In this document: positions 33,740 to 46,063 of the stretch, piece after piece
Numbering within the stretch: position 1 is the first letter of the stretch
How the letters are laid out: each line of letters starts with the position of its first letter
From: Acanthacorydalis orientalis
Lineage: Eukaryota; Arthropoda; Insecta; Megaloptera; Corydalidae
Length of the DNA stretch: 64,000 nucleotides
Assembly: GCA_034766995.1 (NCBI GenBank)
Contig: CM068313.1
Location: forward strand, 57,921,377-57,985,376
Reading direction: 5' to 3'
Made by a program: the position numbers and the translations under genes
The notes under the pieces: model-generated
What the model was told of the DNA's origin: nothing
Seen by the model: the letters and a program-made list of their open reading frames with translations, nothing else
Databases searched by the model: none

Positions 33740-34679
33740 ATTTCAAATTTTCATTTCAGTTTAATATGTAAAAAAACTAATTGTGATGTAAATTCGATTT
33801 CAGAATTTCATAAATTAATTTTTCACTCCACCGTCAGATGACAAAGAAAAAGTCATCAAAAATGTTCAATACTTGTTTATTGATAATTTCTGATTATTTC
33901 TTATGAGAATTTCGTTGACGATGCCAACATCTTCACAGTACCGAGACAGAAAAATCGGTACCTGTGTCTACTCAAACAGGATTAATCCTCGTCAGAGTAC
34001 TAATGAGCTACAAAACATCTTCTTCGAGGATTATAAATATTATCTTCGTATGTAAAATGGGGATTAAGATTAGGAAAATTGTTATAATTGTACGTAGAAA
34101 ATATTTGTTTGATTTTTAACAATTATATTTTTGATAGTCTATGGTTTTCTCAGAATAATATATATATACATATATATATACATGTAGCGAGAGAGAGGAA
34201 AAGAGAGGGAGCATCGCAAAGAGATTATCACGATACATATAGTTCAAACTTACAAGCCATATATTTTATTTATATTTTTGAAAAATAGGTTACATTCACA
34301 CCAATACATCATTTTTTTAAAAAATACTCGTTTCGTAATACAGCGCTTTCCAATTTTAGTTAGAGTATTTTACAGTTAATTGCATACATGCTAATTAACG
34401 TTAATTAAACCTTTTTTGGCTTATAGTGTCAATAATGGTATATTACGTATAATAGACAACAAAAGTAAACAAATTGTGTAGGGATTAGTTTGATTGTCTA
34501 TACTTATTTAGTTTAATTGTAATTGTAAATGAATTTATAGCAATTTAAATTTGTGTATCTACCTCAGTGAAATGGTACATGAAAATTAAATATATATTAC
34601 ATTAGATCGAATTTATAATTAACATTACATTCATTTATTCTATCAATAAAAGTTGATCCTATATGTTTTCATTTGTATA
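33641..34679. other. AT-rich, short (TA)n
   Basis: (TA)n near 33718-33739 and a GAGA-rich stretch near 34190. No gene seen. Confidence 0.45.
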
Positions 34680-34878
34680 TACAGTAGCTCACAGTGAAAC
34701 TAAGACATTTGAAAAAAATATTTTAATCGCAAAATAATTGACGTAATGAAACTTAATGTGAGCTTGAATTAAGCTGAATCTAAATATTTGATATATTTAA
34801 AAAATAATGTTAGCTTTAGTTAGCTTATATAATGTATTTTTCGATTAAAAGAAATAAAAATATAATTAGTTCTTAATA

Positions 34879-35781
34879 TTGGGTTGATGCATATGCTTGT
34901 AGCGTTTTTTTCAAATTATATTTAATTTTTTTAAATAAATGAAATACATACACTAATCAATATAATATTCTCCATCATTTTTTATGATTACCTCTCAAAG
35001 TTCTGGCAGTTTTTCAATCCCTAGCTTAAAGAGATTCAGTGGTTTGCAGGTGAAAAAGTCGTCAAATCAATTTTGAAGAGCATCACCATTATTGAAGAAG
35101 ATTTCTTGAAGATTGTTGGATGGAAAGAGGAAAAGATGAAAATCGGATAAAAAAAGATCAGGAGAATAGGTCGGATGTGGAATAACCATCCAACCAAGCT
35201 CTTGAATAGCCACTTTTGTAAGATTATCAGAATGTTTATGGCCATTATCATGCTGCAAAATCACTTGATACCGTCTTCCAGGTCGTTTTTCTTGAGTTTC
35301 GTCCCCAAGGTGACAAAGTTGTTGACAATGAACCTCGACAGTATTAATTTACGTGGATCATCGTGAATTTAAGCGTTTAAAAAATGGTCCTCATAAGTCG
35401 GATGTTCCTCCTGAACGTGAAGAATCATTCATGTTAAAATGGCTTTCTTTGAAACGAGGAAATTATTCTTGCATCGTATTTTCTCCGATGTTGTTCTCTC
35501 CGTGATCGTCACAAATGGTTCTTACTACCTCTGATGTATTAAATTCTCGGTTAAACTCAAACAAAAGGATATCTGGGAAATATTCGTTTTATTTGTATTT
35601 GACACTCCATTTTTACTAGCCAACCCGTAACACAAATTTTCTACAAATTAAAAATTCATGAAGTATGTAACAAAACAATACAATTATATTAAAATGACAT
35701 TAACATATGTCAAAGAGATTTCTTTCCAAAGCACTGTTCCCCTAGAAAACAATAACGCTATGAACTTATGCATCAACCCAA
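34879..35781 (-). mobile_element. mariner deletion derivative, 903 bp, nested in Tc1
   Basis: Ends TTGGGTTGATGCATATGC and (minus strand) TTGGGTTGATGCATAAGTTC, with TA at 34877-34878 and 35782-35783. The minus strand carries an N-terminal piece (NREFNTSEVVRTICDDHGE near 35520) and, after an internal deletion, the C-terminal half: ILQHDNGHKHSDN near 35240, TYSPDLFLSDFHLFLF near 35150 and LGIEKLPELLEVIIK near 35000. The first catalytic aspartate region is missing. Confidence 0.85.
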
Positions 35782-36029
35782 TAATAAAACAAATAATCTG
35801 AGAAAAAAATTAAAATCAAAAATCGATGTCACAACGAAACTTGGATACTTTCATAATTTCTGTTGGATACTTTCGTGAATTCTGTTTTCTATCATTTTCA
35901 TTCCTTTCTGACATTTTGTATTGTGAGAGTATTTAATAAAATCAAATTATTTGGAAACATGGAAAGATAAGTTGGTTAAACGTCGATTGATATCCGAAAT
36001 CCTAAAACATTTCTTACATTCTTACATTC

Positions 36030-36960
36030 CTTAAACATTTTCAAGGTGGTGAATCTATTCGAGAAATATTGAAAATAGTTGTTAAAAGACATTCAACTGC
36101 ACACAACAGTACGAAACGGTGTAAAATTATAAAACAACTGTAAAATAAAACAGAGAGAATTAAAAAAAAACTATTAAGAGAAGCAGATGAACGGTATATA
36201 GTGCAACAAATTAGGAAAAATCCGTCTCTGGGTGCACCAAATTTAAATAAATTGGTTGAAAGACATTTGGAAATTAAAGTAACTACGGAAACTATTCAAA
36301 GAATTATGCGAAAACAGGTTGAATCGTGAGAAAAAAAACATTCATTAGCAAAAAAAACTGACTAAATTTTTTGAATTTGCATCAAAATAAGAATTTTGAT
36401 ATTTTCAAACATTTACTATTTCTTAATGAAAATAAATATAAAATTTTTATGTTTGGCGGTAATCCCCATGTATAAAAAAAGTCAACTGAAGAACTGTGTG
36501 TGAAAAATATTCGCTAAACAGTGAAACAACAGTGGATCTGTGATGATTTAAGGTTCAATGTATAGCTAGAAATATGGACAAAAATAAGTATTTAGATATT
36601 ATAAAACAAATTGTCTCTTAGTTTTGAAAAATGAGCCTAGGAAATGATCATTATTTTCATAGTCAATGATTCAATGTACAAGGTTCATACAGTGTAGATG
36701 TTGCTCCTTTACAATAGAAACTCAGTCACAAAATTCCGATCTAAGTGTTATCGAAAATTTTTGGAGTTATATTGATGGAAGAATCCACAATCATTCAATT
36801 TCCAAATATGTCTTTAAAAAACGTTAATCGAAGAATGAAATAATATTGATCCAAAATACTCCAAAAAGCTAGTAATAAGCATTTCTTGAAAACTCAATCT
36901 GGTCCAGAAAAATAAAGAACTCTATATGAGAGTTTGATAATTTTAGTAAATTTCTATGAT
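36030..36960 (+). pseudogene. Tc1-type transposase relic
   Basis: Reads in order: GESIREILKIV near 36050, LLREADERYIVQQIRKNP and PSLGAPNLNKLVE near 36180-36250, TTETIQRIMRKQ near 36290, a KNFDIFKHLLFLNENKYKIF segment matching the VLFSDESKF region, a VxQNSVTKFRSKCYRKFLELY stretch matching the SPDLNxIENxW region near 36720, and KYSKKLV near 36860. Several stops and shifts. DD34E group by motif order. Confidence 0.7.
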
Positions 36961-37084
36961 GTGGTGCCACCATTCATTTGGTAACATCACAGTAATCAAG
37001 TGTAACTTTTCAAACTAGCATATGCGACATTTTAGCCAGAAGCGACGCGTCATTCACGTTCTATAGATGTTGGAAGCGAGCATT

Positions 37085-37730
37085 GTAGTAGTTTTCACAA
37101 AAATGGAAAAAAACGAGCAGGTCTTTTTGCGTCAATTCGTCTCCATGGATGAAATATGGATTCATTATTACACACCTGAGTCGAAGAAGCAGTCAAAGCA
37201 GTGAACAACGACTGGTGAAAGTGCACCGAAGAAGGCGAAGACCGTTTTGTCAGCAAGGAAAGTGATAGCTACTGTTTTTTGGAATTCCTAAGGAATCATT
37301 CTGATCGACTACTTAACGAAGGAAAAAACAATAACAGGAAACTATTATGCAAAATTATTGGACCGTTTGGAAAAAGAGCTGAGATAAAAACGGCCAAGAT
37401 TGGCGCCCAAAAAAGTGTTTTTCACCAGAACAACGCGCCGTCCCACAAATCGACCGTCACAATGGTAAAATTGCACGAATTATGTTTGGAATTGAAGCTT
37501 CATCTAACTTTTACTCCAGACTGGGCCCCGTGCGACTTCCTTCATCTTTTGAAATTGAAAATTTGACTAAGAGAAAAGAAAATCTCGTCGATTGAGGATG
37601 TCATCTCCACCGTCAATGAGTATTCTGCAGACTCGTTGGACCAAGTGTATAACCCTCAATGGAGACTATATTAAGAAATAAAATTGATTTTTTTCCAAAA
37701 AATGATGTTTAATTTGCTTTTTCTATACTT
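37085..37730 (+). mobile_element. irritans-like mariner, 5' deleted, nested in Tc1
   Basis: The frame opens MEKNEQVFLRQFVSMDEIWI, where MDEIW carries the first aspartate. QSKQWTTTGESAPKKAKTV and ARKVIATVFWNS follow, then ILIDYLTKEKTITGNYY. HQNNAPSHKS near 37430 has the second aspartate changed to asparagine, and FTPDWAPCDF keeps the third. The helix-turn-helix half is missing. The 3' terminus CAATTGATTTT... is not clearly defined and the end is approximate. Confidence 0.75.
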
Positions 37731-37997
37731 ATCAAACGACTCACATACTAAATATTGAATCAAAAAAAAACATAATTATGTACTAATTATTTTAGTAAAA
37801 CACAAGTGTTCCAGTTCATTGTCGCATAGTTTTTCGTCTTTCATTTTATTTAATGTTATTTATTTTATTATTATAAACTTATAATTAGAAAATAAATTAA
37901 ATAGGCTAGCTGAAAAAAAATTATTTTTTCATCAGTTTCACTACATCAATTATTTTACGATTAAAAATTCCTTTCCTAGTTTCATTATGAGCCACTG

Positions 37998-38739
37998 TAT
38001 GTTCTTTTTTACATATAGCATCACATTTCAAAATAAACGCTATTATTTCTTCATAGAAACAATAATTAATCGAGGAACTTGTTGAATACTAAATTATTTA
38101 TGATAGGTAAAAAAAAAAAAAGATAGTGACGATGGGGATGAAGTCTTAGAAACTATTAAATTGGATAGTTGTCAATTATAATTGTAAACTGTAGCTATAG
38201 TTAGGCCAGACGCTCACTATAAGTTTTAGTTGAGCAACAGTTAAGTCAATTATAGTAATTTCATCTATAAGAGACTACATGGCGATGTGTTCACATACAC
38301 TATTAGATTTACTTATAGTAATTTGATTAGAAAGAATATTTAACAGACACGATACGTATTTTTTAAAGAAACAGCAAATCACATCATCCTGTATATACAC
38401 CATTTAAGTAAAGTGCATAACTAGTCGTACTTCTCCGCTACACGTATATACATAGTACGCTACAAGAGGGCGAGGCTTTTTTCGCAATGCTATACTTTGC
38501 ACCACTCCGCATTAACTACTTATCTATGTTACTCGGTGTGTCTAAAAACTTTTTCCTCTTGTCGGAACTAGTTGCATTTTATCGCTTTACAGCTATTTTT
38601 ATTTTATTTTATTACATCTTTTCATGTCGCACGACTGCTCGGAAATTGCAGAACATTTGTTACATTTATGTTGTTTCAAAAATGTACTACTGGGTTGTAA
38701 TATTAATATTAATTTATTTATAGACAAAAACATGATCGC
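37998..38739. other. AT-rich, no gene seen
   Basis: No transposon ends or exons recognised. Short CG-containing patch near 38430-38480. Confidence 0.4.
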
Positions 38740-38900
38740 ACAAACTAGACACACATACACACAATCACACACGGATGCAATACAAACGTGTATAATAGTA
38801 ATAATATTTATTCAGAGATGTTTCAGGAATGTGCCCATGTATCTGTTTTGCATTACATTGTTCACATATTTTACTATTTTTTTTATAATCTTTCTACATA
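38740..38900 (+). repeat. duplicated block, copy 1
   Basis: Collinear with 58026-58187 (shared strings CTAGACACACATACACACAA, ATTTATTCAGAGATGTTTCA). It ends at the TA where the same mariner is inserted in both places. Confidence 0.85.
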
Positions 38901-39300
38901 CTAGGGTGTAACATATGAAATTGCGGAATTTGTAGGTGAGAATTAAAACGCAATATTTTAAACAAAACAAAATATATTTAATCAAAATAAGCTCCAGCCG
39001 CTTCAATGATCTTTCGTCAACGAGGAATTAGATTGTTTATCCCATTTTTATCAAAATCGACATTTTTAGAGCTTATAAAGTCTTTGAATCGTTGAAACAC
39101 TTTTTTTTGGTTTCGGAATTTCTTATTTCTTAAACAATATTCAAAACGACGAAAAAGATGATAGTGTATCGATGAAAGAACTGGTTAATAAGAGGGATGC
39201 GGTAAAATTTCATAATTTAATGAATTTAATTTGGAAACTGTGATTCGAGATGTGTGTGGTCGAGCATTATCTTGCTATAGTATCGACCCATATCTACCGT
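38901..39300 (-). mobile_element. mariner 3' third, shared with 58188 copy
   Basis: Begins CTAGGGTGTAACATATGAAA and follows 58188-58580 base for base with scattered differences: the GCTTCAAT..TTTCG segment, TTAGAGCTTATAAAGTC, and AAATTTCATAATTTAATGAA. Homology ends near 39300, so the 5' two thirds are missing. Confidence 0.85.
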
Positions 39301-39854
39301 ATCCTCTTTTTAATGAATTTATTTTATTATTTTCCATATTTCTAGCAATTTTTTTATACACGATATTATTAAAATCATATATTTAAATATTTATCTAGAA
39401 TATGTATATATATATATACTCGTATATAAATATGTACAACGTTATGTCATTTAAGCAAATTGAATGCAATAATAAGAAATATTTTAAAAATATAAGACAA
39501 CGTACAGATTTTACACTTTTCATACAAGGAATATTTGAATTGATAAGATACCCTCCCTTTATAGTAAGATTTAGAGTAGAAGATGACATAGAGTCTCTTA
39601 GAGGAAGTAGATATCGACTATGGTTCTGTTCGGATGGTTGGCAGGTAGATGACTCGGGTGTAAATCTTTTCGGGTGCAGGTGCGAAATCTCACAGTGTAA
39701 TCAACCCCCTAGCGTTCGCAGTACCTCACATGCCGATCGTACGACAACGACATCATCATCGAACGTCATCGTCATCTTGACGTAACATCTGCGTTCTTAT
39801 GTGCATCAAGAGGCTGCAACCGGTATATGAATCACACATACATACCCATACAGA

Positions 39855-39855
<1 letters not shown>
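39301..39855. other. unclassified, low-AT patch at 39600-39840
   Basis: A 127-codon frame (39402-39785) starts in a TA array and runs into the low-AT patch. No protein motif was recognised. The patch has CG dinucleotides and could be an exon or regulatory patch, as with the islands at 11940 and 42030. Confidence 0.3.

Positions 39856-39915
<60 letters not shown>
39856..39915. repeat. (TA)n microsatellite
   Basis: Pure TA array. Confidence 0.9.
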
Positions 39916-39919
<4 letters not shown>

Positions 39920-40106
39920 TGGATAAGTATGAGTAGTAACATTGGCATATATATTCAGAGAAAGAGAGAGAGAATGTCGAAGGCGCTAAAGGGCGTATAT
40001 ATGTTTTAACGCCCAGCTATTGGAAAATGTGCACATGTGAATGACATTTGACATGAACAGTCACTCTGACACTCTGACTACTTTAACATATATGTATGCA
40101 TGCATT

Positions 40107-40110
40107 CATA

Positions 40111-40172
<62 letters not shown>
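40107..40172. repeat. (TA)n microsatellite
   Basis: Pure TA array just upstream of two mauritiana-like derivatives. Confidence 0.9.
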
Positions 40173-40174
<2 letters not shown>

Positions 40175-40194
40175 GTATACAAATTATATCGGTG

Positions 40195-40465
40195 TTTTTT
40201 TTTATAGAAAATGAATGTTTATGTTAAAATTGAATTCATTTTATTCCTCAAATTATCCATCATTTTAAACAATTGTTGAAGAAATAAATTACATCTGTCG
40301 AATAACTGACAAATCCCTTGTCGAGACAAAGATGGCTGCTTTGAGTCTATGAAGTCATAATATATTTTCGGATTTCTTCCACTGCTTCAGCATTGTTTGC
40401 ATGATTTATACGTCACAACACGTTCTCTCAAAGCAGAACAAATCAGTTCCGTTGCTTTTTTTTTA
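40195..40465 (-). mobile_element. mauritiana-like mariner derivative, copy 1
   Basis: The minus strand reads KATELICSALRERVVTYKSC, then a jump to the C-terminal end (a SLSRQGICQLFDRCN-like stretch). The order matches the flanking copy, with a large internal deletion. Confidence 0.5.
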
Positions 40466-40469
40466 TTGA

Positions 40470-41010
40470 AAATTGATTTTTATTTATGGAAAAATGAAAT
40501 AAATTTCTATCCTCAAAATATTCTCCATTATTTTATATAATTTTGTTTCGTCTATCGGCTAACTGACGATTCCATTGTCGATAAAATTTGGCGGCATTTT
40601 CGAACCACTTTTACTGTTTTATGAAAATGAATTTCATCCGTGTGATGTTGAAGCGACAGAAACAGGTAATAATCTAATGGAGATAAGTCCAGTGAATACG
40701 AATTGTCCATCGAATTCCTGTTCAGTCTGAGTGAAGTTTTCACTTAACAGCTGCTCAAGCTCCTTTTATTTAAATGTTTTCAGTTGTCTGGGACGTTCTT
40801 GACCGGAAAGATCAAAATCACCACTTCAAAACAATTGAAGCCATTTTTTGAATGTTTCATACGTCACAATACCTTCACTCAAAGGTGAACAGATCATTCA
40901 TGTGGCTTTGGTAGCTTTCAGACACTATCTTGTTCACTCCTATTTTGTGAGGTTATGCATACTGCTTGTCCAAGATCAGACTCATGTGACTGCTTATATT
41001 TCCAATACAT
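40470..41010 (-). mobile_element. mauritiana-like mariner derivative, copy 2
   Basis: Minus strand pieces: IVTYETFKKWLQLF near 40860, SGDFDLSGQERPRQLKTF, LEQLLSENFTQT near 40740, then SLDLSPLDYYLFLSLQHH near 40660 (third aspartate) and VVRKC with an NFIDNGIVS-like end. The part between the DNA-binding and third-aspartate regions is missing. It sits in tandem with the shorter copy to the left. Confidence 0.65.
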
Positions 41011-41034
41011 TTTTTAGTGACTAGCGTTTGTACC

Positions 41035-41735
41035 TGTCACCTAAAATATCTAAAAGATCTAAAGATCTAAAATAAGGCGATCATTCTGGCCATCATAACT
41101 TATGTCGCACCCATTTGGCGAAAAACCTGGCAACATAGCATCACCATACTGCAGAGAGTGCACAATAAGGCATTGATGATGGCACTGTCACCAGGTACTT
41201 GCTTTCCGATCAAGACACTTCACAAGGAAGCCAACATAGAAACGGTTGCACAACACATACACAACTTAAGCGTCAATTTCTATAAACGTAAGCTGCTCGA
41301 TAATCCTATTATTGAGCGGCTCTGAAAACCCAAGTATATTGCTATAGAAAATAGGATGGGTAAACTTCGGCGATGCAACATGTTAGTGCAACCATACTAC
41401 TTTCTGGCTTCATAGCTAGAGCTTAAAAATGATGACACAAATCAACGTATTATAGTTGCTCCTGTTATCTGGAGGCAACAATCTAATTGACAAACCTTGG
41501 ACGGACTTACGACACTGACTTTTCCATTCCCTTTATTTTCCCATCCCTAATCCCCTAGTAATCCTTTTTTTGAAATTTTTCCCGAATAAAAGACATTCAT
41601 GACTGGCATTTGCTTCAAAATTGCAAGCTAACTAGAAAACTTCAAGCAAAATACAGGCTTTCGGGGCTCTAAGCCCCACGGAACTGTTCTAACAAACTGA
41701 GTACATTTCACCACAAGAAAACACCCTTAAAATGT
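41035..41735 (+). pseudogene. Jockey-like LINE, C-terminal RT tail and 3' end
   Basis: A readable stretch (41070-41330) gives RAIILAIITYVAPIWRKTWQ-like sequence, then ITILQRVHNKALMMALSPG, FPIKTLHKEANIETVAQHI and an LSVNFYKRKLLDNPIIERL end. This is the order of the thumb and tail region of Jockey-clade reverse transcriptases (family: LxRPxxTYAxPVW, LQxxQNKxLR, LHxEAxIPT, FY). A stop follows. The rest resembles a 3' untranslated region ending in AAGCCCCACGGAAC-type sequence. The polymerase core is absent, consistent with 5' truncation. Confidence 0.7.
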
Positions 41736-41749
41736 GTAAAAATATGTCG

Positions 41750-41950
41750 GTTTTTGTATCTATTCTATTCTTTTCCTATATCTTCTTGTTATTTCTAGCA
41801 TGAATTTTCATACTCTATGTTGTTTGGAATCTCTGAATGATTTTGGCGTTAAGCACGAATGTTTAGCCGCCGTAGGTAAGAACTGGTAGTATACATTGAT
41901 CAAATATTTTTTTTCAAACAGACTGTGATTGTTGATTTATATATCGAGGC
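41750..41950 (-). pseudogene. RTE-like LINE fragment
   Basis: Collinear with 20820-21020 of the larger LINE relic on the same strand: TATTCTTTTCCT, CTTCTTGCTATTCCTAGCAT-like, TTGTTTGGAATCTC and AACTGGTAGTATACAT landmarks. A (TA)n array follows at 41955-41985. Confidence 0.75.
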
Positions 41951-42029
41951 GTTATATATATATATATACATATAAATATATAAATATAAAACGTATCTTT
42001 TAAAAAAAAATTAAATCAAGCATCTGTCT

Positions 42030-42430
42030 GTCATGAGCTTTGCGATTGTCCTGTATTCCCATATGTTCATCTCTACGTAAACCCCATACACACGTCACCA
42101 GAATTCGAATCGTATAGGTAAATTCTCACGTCGCACTGAGGCACAACTAGATTATATAGGCGTCTGTTCTCTCGATCCCAGTCTACTTTCACACGCGAAA
42201 TCATCGCGTTCGATTCCCGCGAGAGACAAAGACAATCCTTCCGTCGTCGTTGTATTGGCGCACATTCTCAGCGGAACACGACACGGAAGAAGGATGAAGA
42301 GGTTACGATAGTGACAGCATAGGTGGAAGAAGAAAGCGACCGTGGCGTCGGTAGGGGGTGACACTTTTTCATTTTATTGAAAACACGCCCGCCATATTAC
42401 CTATCAATGCAAATAACGTAACATGGCCGG
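42030..42430. other. CpG-containing low-AT island
   Basis: Contains CCGTCGTCGTTG, CGCGAGAGACAAAGAC and GTGGCGTCGG. The 70-codon minus-strand frame within it has no motif. A GTTCGATTCCCGC string resembles a tRNA T-arm but has no matching D-arm, so no tRNA is called. Candidate exon or promoter of a host gene, by analogy with other islands here. Confidence 0.35.
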
Positions 42431-42631
42431 AATTTATGTTGGAATATTTCTGCTCACGTCTATTTATCATGTGTCTTCAAAAAAGTGAGGACTTTAAAAG
42501 ATTCACATTTAGAAATAGATGTGCGATAGTATTTTTTTTTTGTAAATATCTATTGAATTTGTTATTGGTTTTCTAACAATATTTGTAAAATTTAAGTAAA
42601 ATACTTGAAAATAAATTAATATCTATTCCAT

Positions 42632-43062
42632 TGGTAGGAAAATAATTGCGGTTTTTGTTTTCTGAATTCTTACCTTAATTTTTACTCTGAAAATTGATGT
42701 TAATATCAATTTCAAGTGTACTTTCGACCTGAATTTTGGTAACGTTGACTTTGGTTTTATTCTCAATTTTGCTTCAAATTATGCTTTTTAATTAAAGATG
42801 GAAAAAAGCAAATAAGAGCATTTTTTTTGTACGAGTTCAAAACGGTTGGTAAAGGAACAGAAACTGTTCATTAATTAAACGATGCTTTTGGTGTTGGTAC
42901 TATTAAGAAATGAATGCTACAATGGTGGTTTCAAAAATTTCGTGCTGTGGATGAGAGCCTTGAAGATGAAGAAGGTTGCGAAAGTCCTTCTTCAGTTCAT
43001 AACGATCAACTGAAGTCGTTAGTTAAATCAGGCTCACGCGCAACAATTCGAGAGCTTGCTAT
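42632..43062 (+). mobile_element. mariner 5' fragment
   Basis: Starts ATTGGTAGGAAAATAATTGC, followed by the leader seen in reverse at 1-153, then KSKQIRAFFLYEFKT-like and NVHNDQLKSL-like coding pieces with indels. It breaks off inside the IRELA region. Confidence 0.75.
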
Positions 43063-44624
43063 TTATTCTGTATTAACTTAGTAGGAATTCATAATAAGTA
43101 ATACCAACTTTATCATGGATAAATTAAAATGTTCCGAAAAAAATTTTTTGAAGTCTCCAGTATTCGATTATTCGACGATAACAAATTAAGCTTATATTTT
43201 TCTATATAATTATAAAACATTTTTTTTAATATTCCTTTAAAAAAATTTGCTTAGAAATATAATTGGTTATTTAGCATCTATGATTAATTTTTATGGATTT
43301 TTCGATCAAAATTCTATTAACTACAAGACAGAAACCATTAGGGAGGGATCCTAAGAAAGAGTGAAGACTTATTGAAAGTAAATTTATAAAAATAAAAAAA
43401 TACTTATATAAACTTTGTTTAATGGAGAAAAAACTTAAATGAAACGATAAATTTCAAAATGTCTAAACATTATAATAATTGAAATAGAGAGAAATGAATA
43501 AAATAAGATAAAAATTACTCATAACTATTTACTAGTTAATACAAACATCAAAATTAATCCTTCGTGATTAATTAATGTAAATACTATTGACGAATGTAAA
43601 TTAGTTGGACTTAATCCACCGATTGATCGAGTTAATAAGATTATAATAATAGAACTTATCGCTCTGAGAATGAATGATAGTGTTGATTTCAAATACGTAT
43701 AGAAAAAATCAAAAGCAGTCTATGATTAAATATTGAATACTTTCGATCAGATAATTTTCTGTAGTTTGTGGATTAGGAAAAAATCAATTACTAAAAATAT
43801 CTGTTAATTTTAAGTGTAATTTATTATTTTTATATATTGAATATAACCAAACACTAAAACAAGGAATGTTTTCTTTTCTAAATTTTTAATCTTATATGTT
43901 CTACTTGCTTATAAATACCAAAATGAAATCTTCACAAATCAGCTACTTATTTCAAAAGTAAACATGAATTACCATCTTCTTTTTATTAATGATTTATAAT
44001 GAAAAACCTTAATAAGACTCTAAATAAAGTCACCTGTAATATAAAATAATAGTACTGTTTGTTACAAAAACAGTACTTTTTATAAAAGAAATATAAATCC
44101 TACTATTCTTATTCAAAAATCGTTCACATCAGTAGTGTGAATCGATTCATAATTATTAATTAATGAACGAAGATAATATGCGATAAAAAAACAATTTTCA
44201 TTAATATTTGAATACAAAATGTTTTTGACAGTCCCTAATGTTTTTCATTAACATGTTTCTGATGTATATTTAATTATATAATTTGAATTTGTTACACACA
44301 TATGATAAAACAAAGCTGTCAAATTCAACCACAGTTTAATATTTTACTTGAATTGAATTACTTAAAAACTGGACTATTTTGTATATTTTTGAAATCAAAA
44401 TAACAGGTATGACAAACTAAATATTTAAAAAAGATTTTAGTTCATCAGAAAATAATTAATATATTTGTCATATAGATAAATACAGAATTCTTCTATTAAA
44501 AAACATATTATAAATCTAAGAAAGAAATTTTTTGATAAAAAATGTCTCTAGATAAAAATTTAATAATAACTACAAACAAATAATTATCTGAATTAATTTT
44601 ATATATTTTTTACCATGAGGCTCC
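43063..44624. other. AT-rich, no gene seen
   Basis: About 1.5 kb without recognisable features. It is the cleanest non-repetitive stretch in this half of the window. Confidence 0.45.
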
Positions 44625-45065
44625 GCCCGGTATTCATTGCGCTCGCAAATTTTCTTTAGGGGGAAAGGGGTTTGCACCCTGCTCGCTGTCACTCGACCTG
44701 GTCTCCTAAATGTAAATCTAAAATTTTTTATTGAAAAAGTTTATAAAACGTAACATTAAAAAATACAATGTTAAAATGTGTAATAGTTTTTTTTAAAGCT
44801 TCAATTAATAAAATATTTTAATAAATTTATCAGTTTTACACGAAAATTATACACATTCTTTCGTTGTACACTCTAAAATAGATTACTGACCATGCGAATG
44901 ACATCTACCAATCATAACAGATCACGTGACCGATATCGACCAATCAGAGAATGAATAAATTGCACACATAGAAGCGTAACCGTTTATTACGACTGACACA
45001 GGTTATGTATTCAAGAGGCCTTAAAATTTCATAATCACTGACATTCAGAATTGCTTACAACAGTT
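44625..45065 (+). repeat. dispersed repeat, copy B
   Basis: Pairs with 3085-3530. It begins with a GC-richer lead (GAGGCTCCGCCCGG, then TGCTCGCTGTCACTCG) and ends with GACATTCAGAATT. Confidence 0.65.
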
Positions 45066-45484
45066 GTAAATAATTAAAAATTTTCAAGAGAACAAAAATT
45101 CACTTCTGCTCTGCTGAAAAATTCAAAGCGTCTTAAAACCGGAACCATTATACCGAATTTTTCTAACCTCAGTTGGTCACATGGTGATATTAATAGAAAC
45201 ACACAGTAATAAGGGCGAGTCCATAAAACATTTTTATCTAGGTCAAAAAGCAAAGGTTCACTTAGCCCCTTAGTTCATTTTGCCCCGGTCTCCACTACTA
45301 GTGTTATGATAAAAATCGAATGTAAATTTGGGCATCCTGTATATTAAGGAATTATATAAAAAATGCTTTTATATAGAATTTCTAAGTTTTATTTTTGGAA
45401 CGAAAATGACTATTTTAAGTATTGAATTTACGAAACATATATGGAATATATTTATGGATACTTAAGTAAATACTCACACACACC

Positions 45485-45515
<31 letters not shown>

Positions 45516-46055
45516 AGTCCGTGTGTGTATGTATGCATTAACGTTTTCTTTAGAAAAAAAAGCACTCAAATCGAAACAGTGAAGAACAGCGTCAGTGCGA
45601 ATAAAAAAAAATTGAATTTGAATAAATAAATGCAATGCAGCCGATCGATCAATTCGCACGTCGGCGGTTGGTATTCTTACAACAACAAAACTTGAGCCTC
45701 TGGTGACAGGAAAGCGTCAATGTGCCGTACGAAAGGATTTTTACAAAAATACTGCAGTGGCTGAGACGAACAGACTTTGTATGCCTGCAGTGCATTTGTC
45801 GTGTAAAGTCTTTCTAAATATTTTTCGACAGTGTTTACACAGTTTATATTTATTCTCGTGTCTTCATTTTCTAACACTTATTTTTATTTAGATAAACATT
45901 TTGTTATTTCTATTTGAAACAATTAGATAAATCCTTTATATTTTATTTACTCAATTTGTATTCCTAGAAAACGTTTATTTATTTTTGACATTAAGTAAAT
46001 CAAAGCACAAAGTCAGTATCGACCGATTTTATCAATAGAAATATTTTACTAAATA
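45066..46055. other. no gene seen; (TA)n at 45482-45513
   Basis: A mildly GC-richer patch lies at 45640-45800 with no recognisable protein. Open frames on both strands are short and unmatched. Confidence 0.4.
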
Positions 46056-46063
46056 GAATACAG

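Larger units (their letters stand above)
34682..37997 (+). mobile_element. Tc1-like element with two nested mariners
   Basis: The left end CAGTAGCTCACAGTGAAAC and the right end (minus strand CAGTGGCTCATAATGAAAC) are inverted for about 75 bp, with AAAATAATTGACGTA versus AAAATAATTGATGTA inside. TA flanks lie at 34680-34681 and 37998-37999. It contains its own transposase relic (36030-36960), one mariner at 34879-35781 and a second mariner piece at 37085-37730. Without the nested insertions it would be close to the 1.7-kb range of Tc1 elements. Confidence 0.8.

Noticed and set aside
38487..38911. Two overlapping frames of 78 and 95 codons
   Set aside because: They lack recognisable motifs, and the second runs into the duplicated non-coding block at 38740.
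42195..42235. GTTCGATTCCCGC string resembling a tRNA T-arm
   Set aside because: The stem and loop sizes do not fit and no D-arm, anticodon arm or acceptor stem could be built around it.
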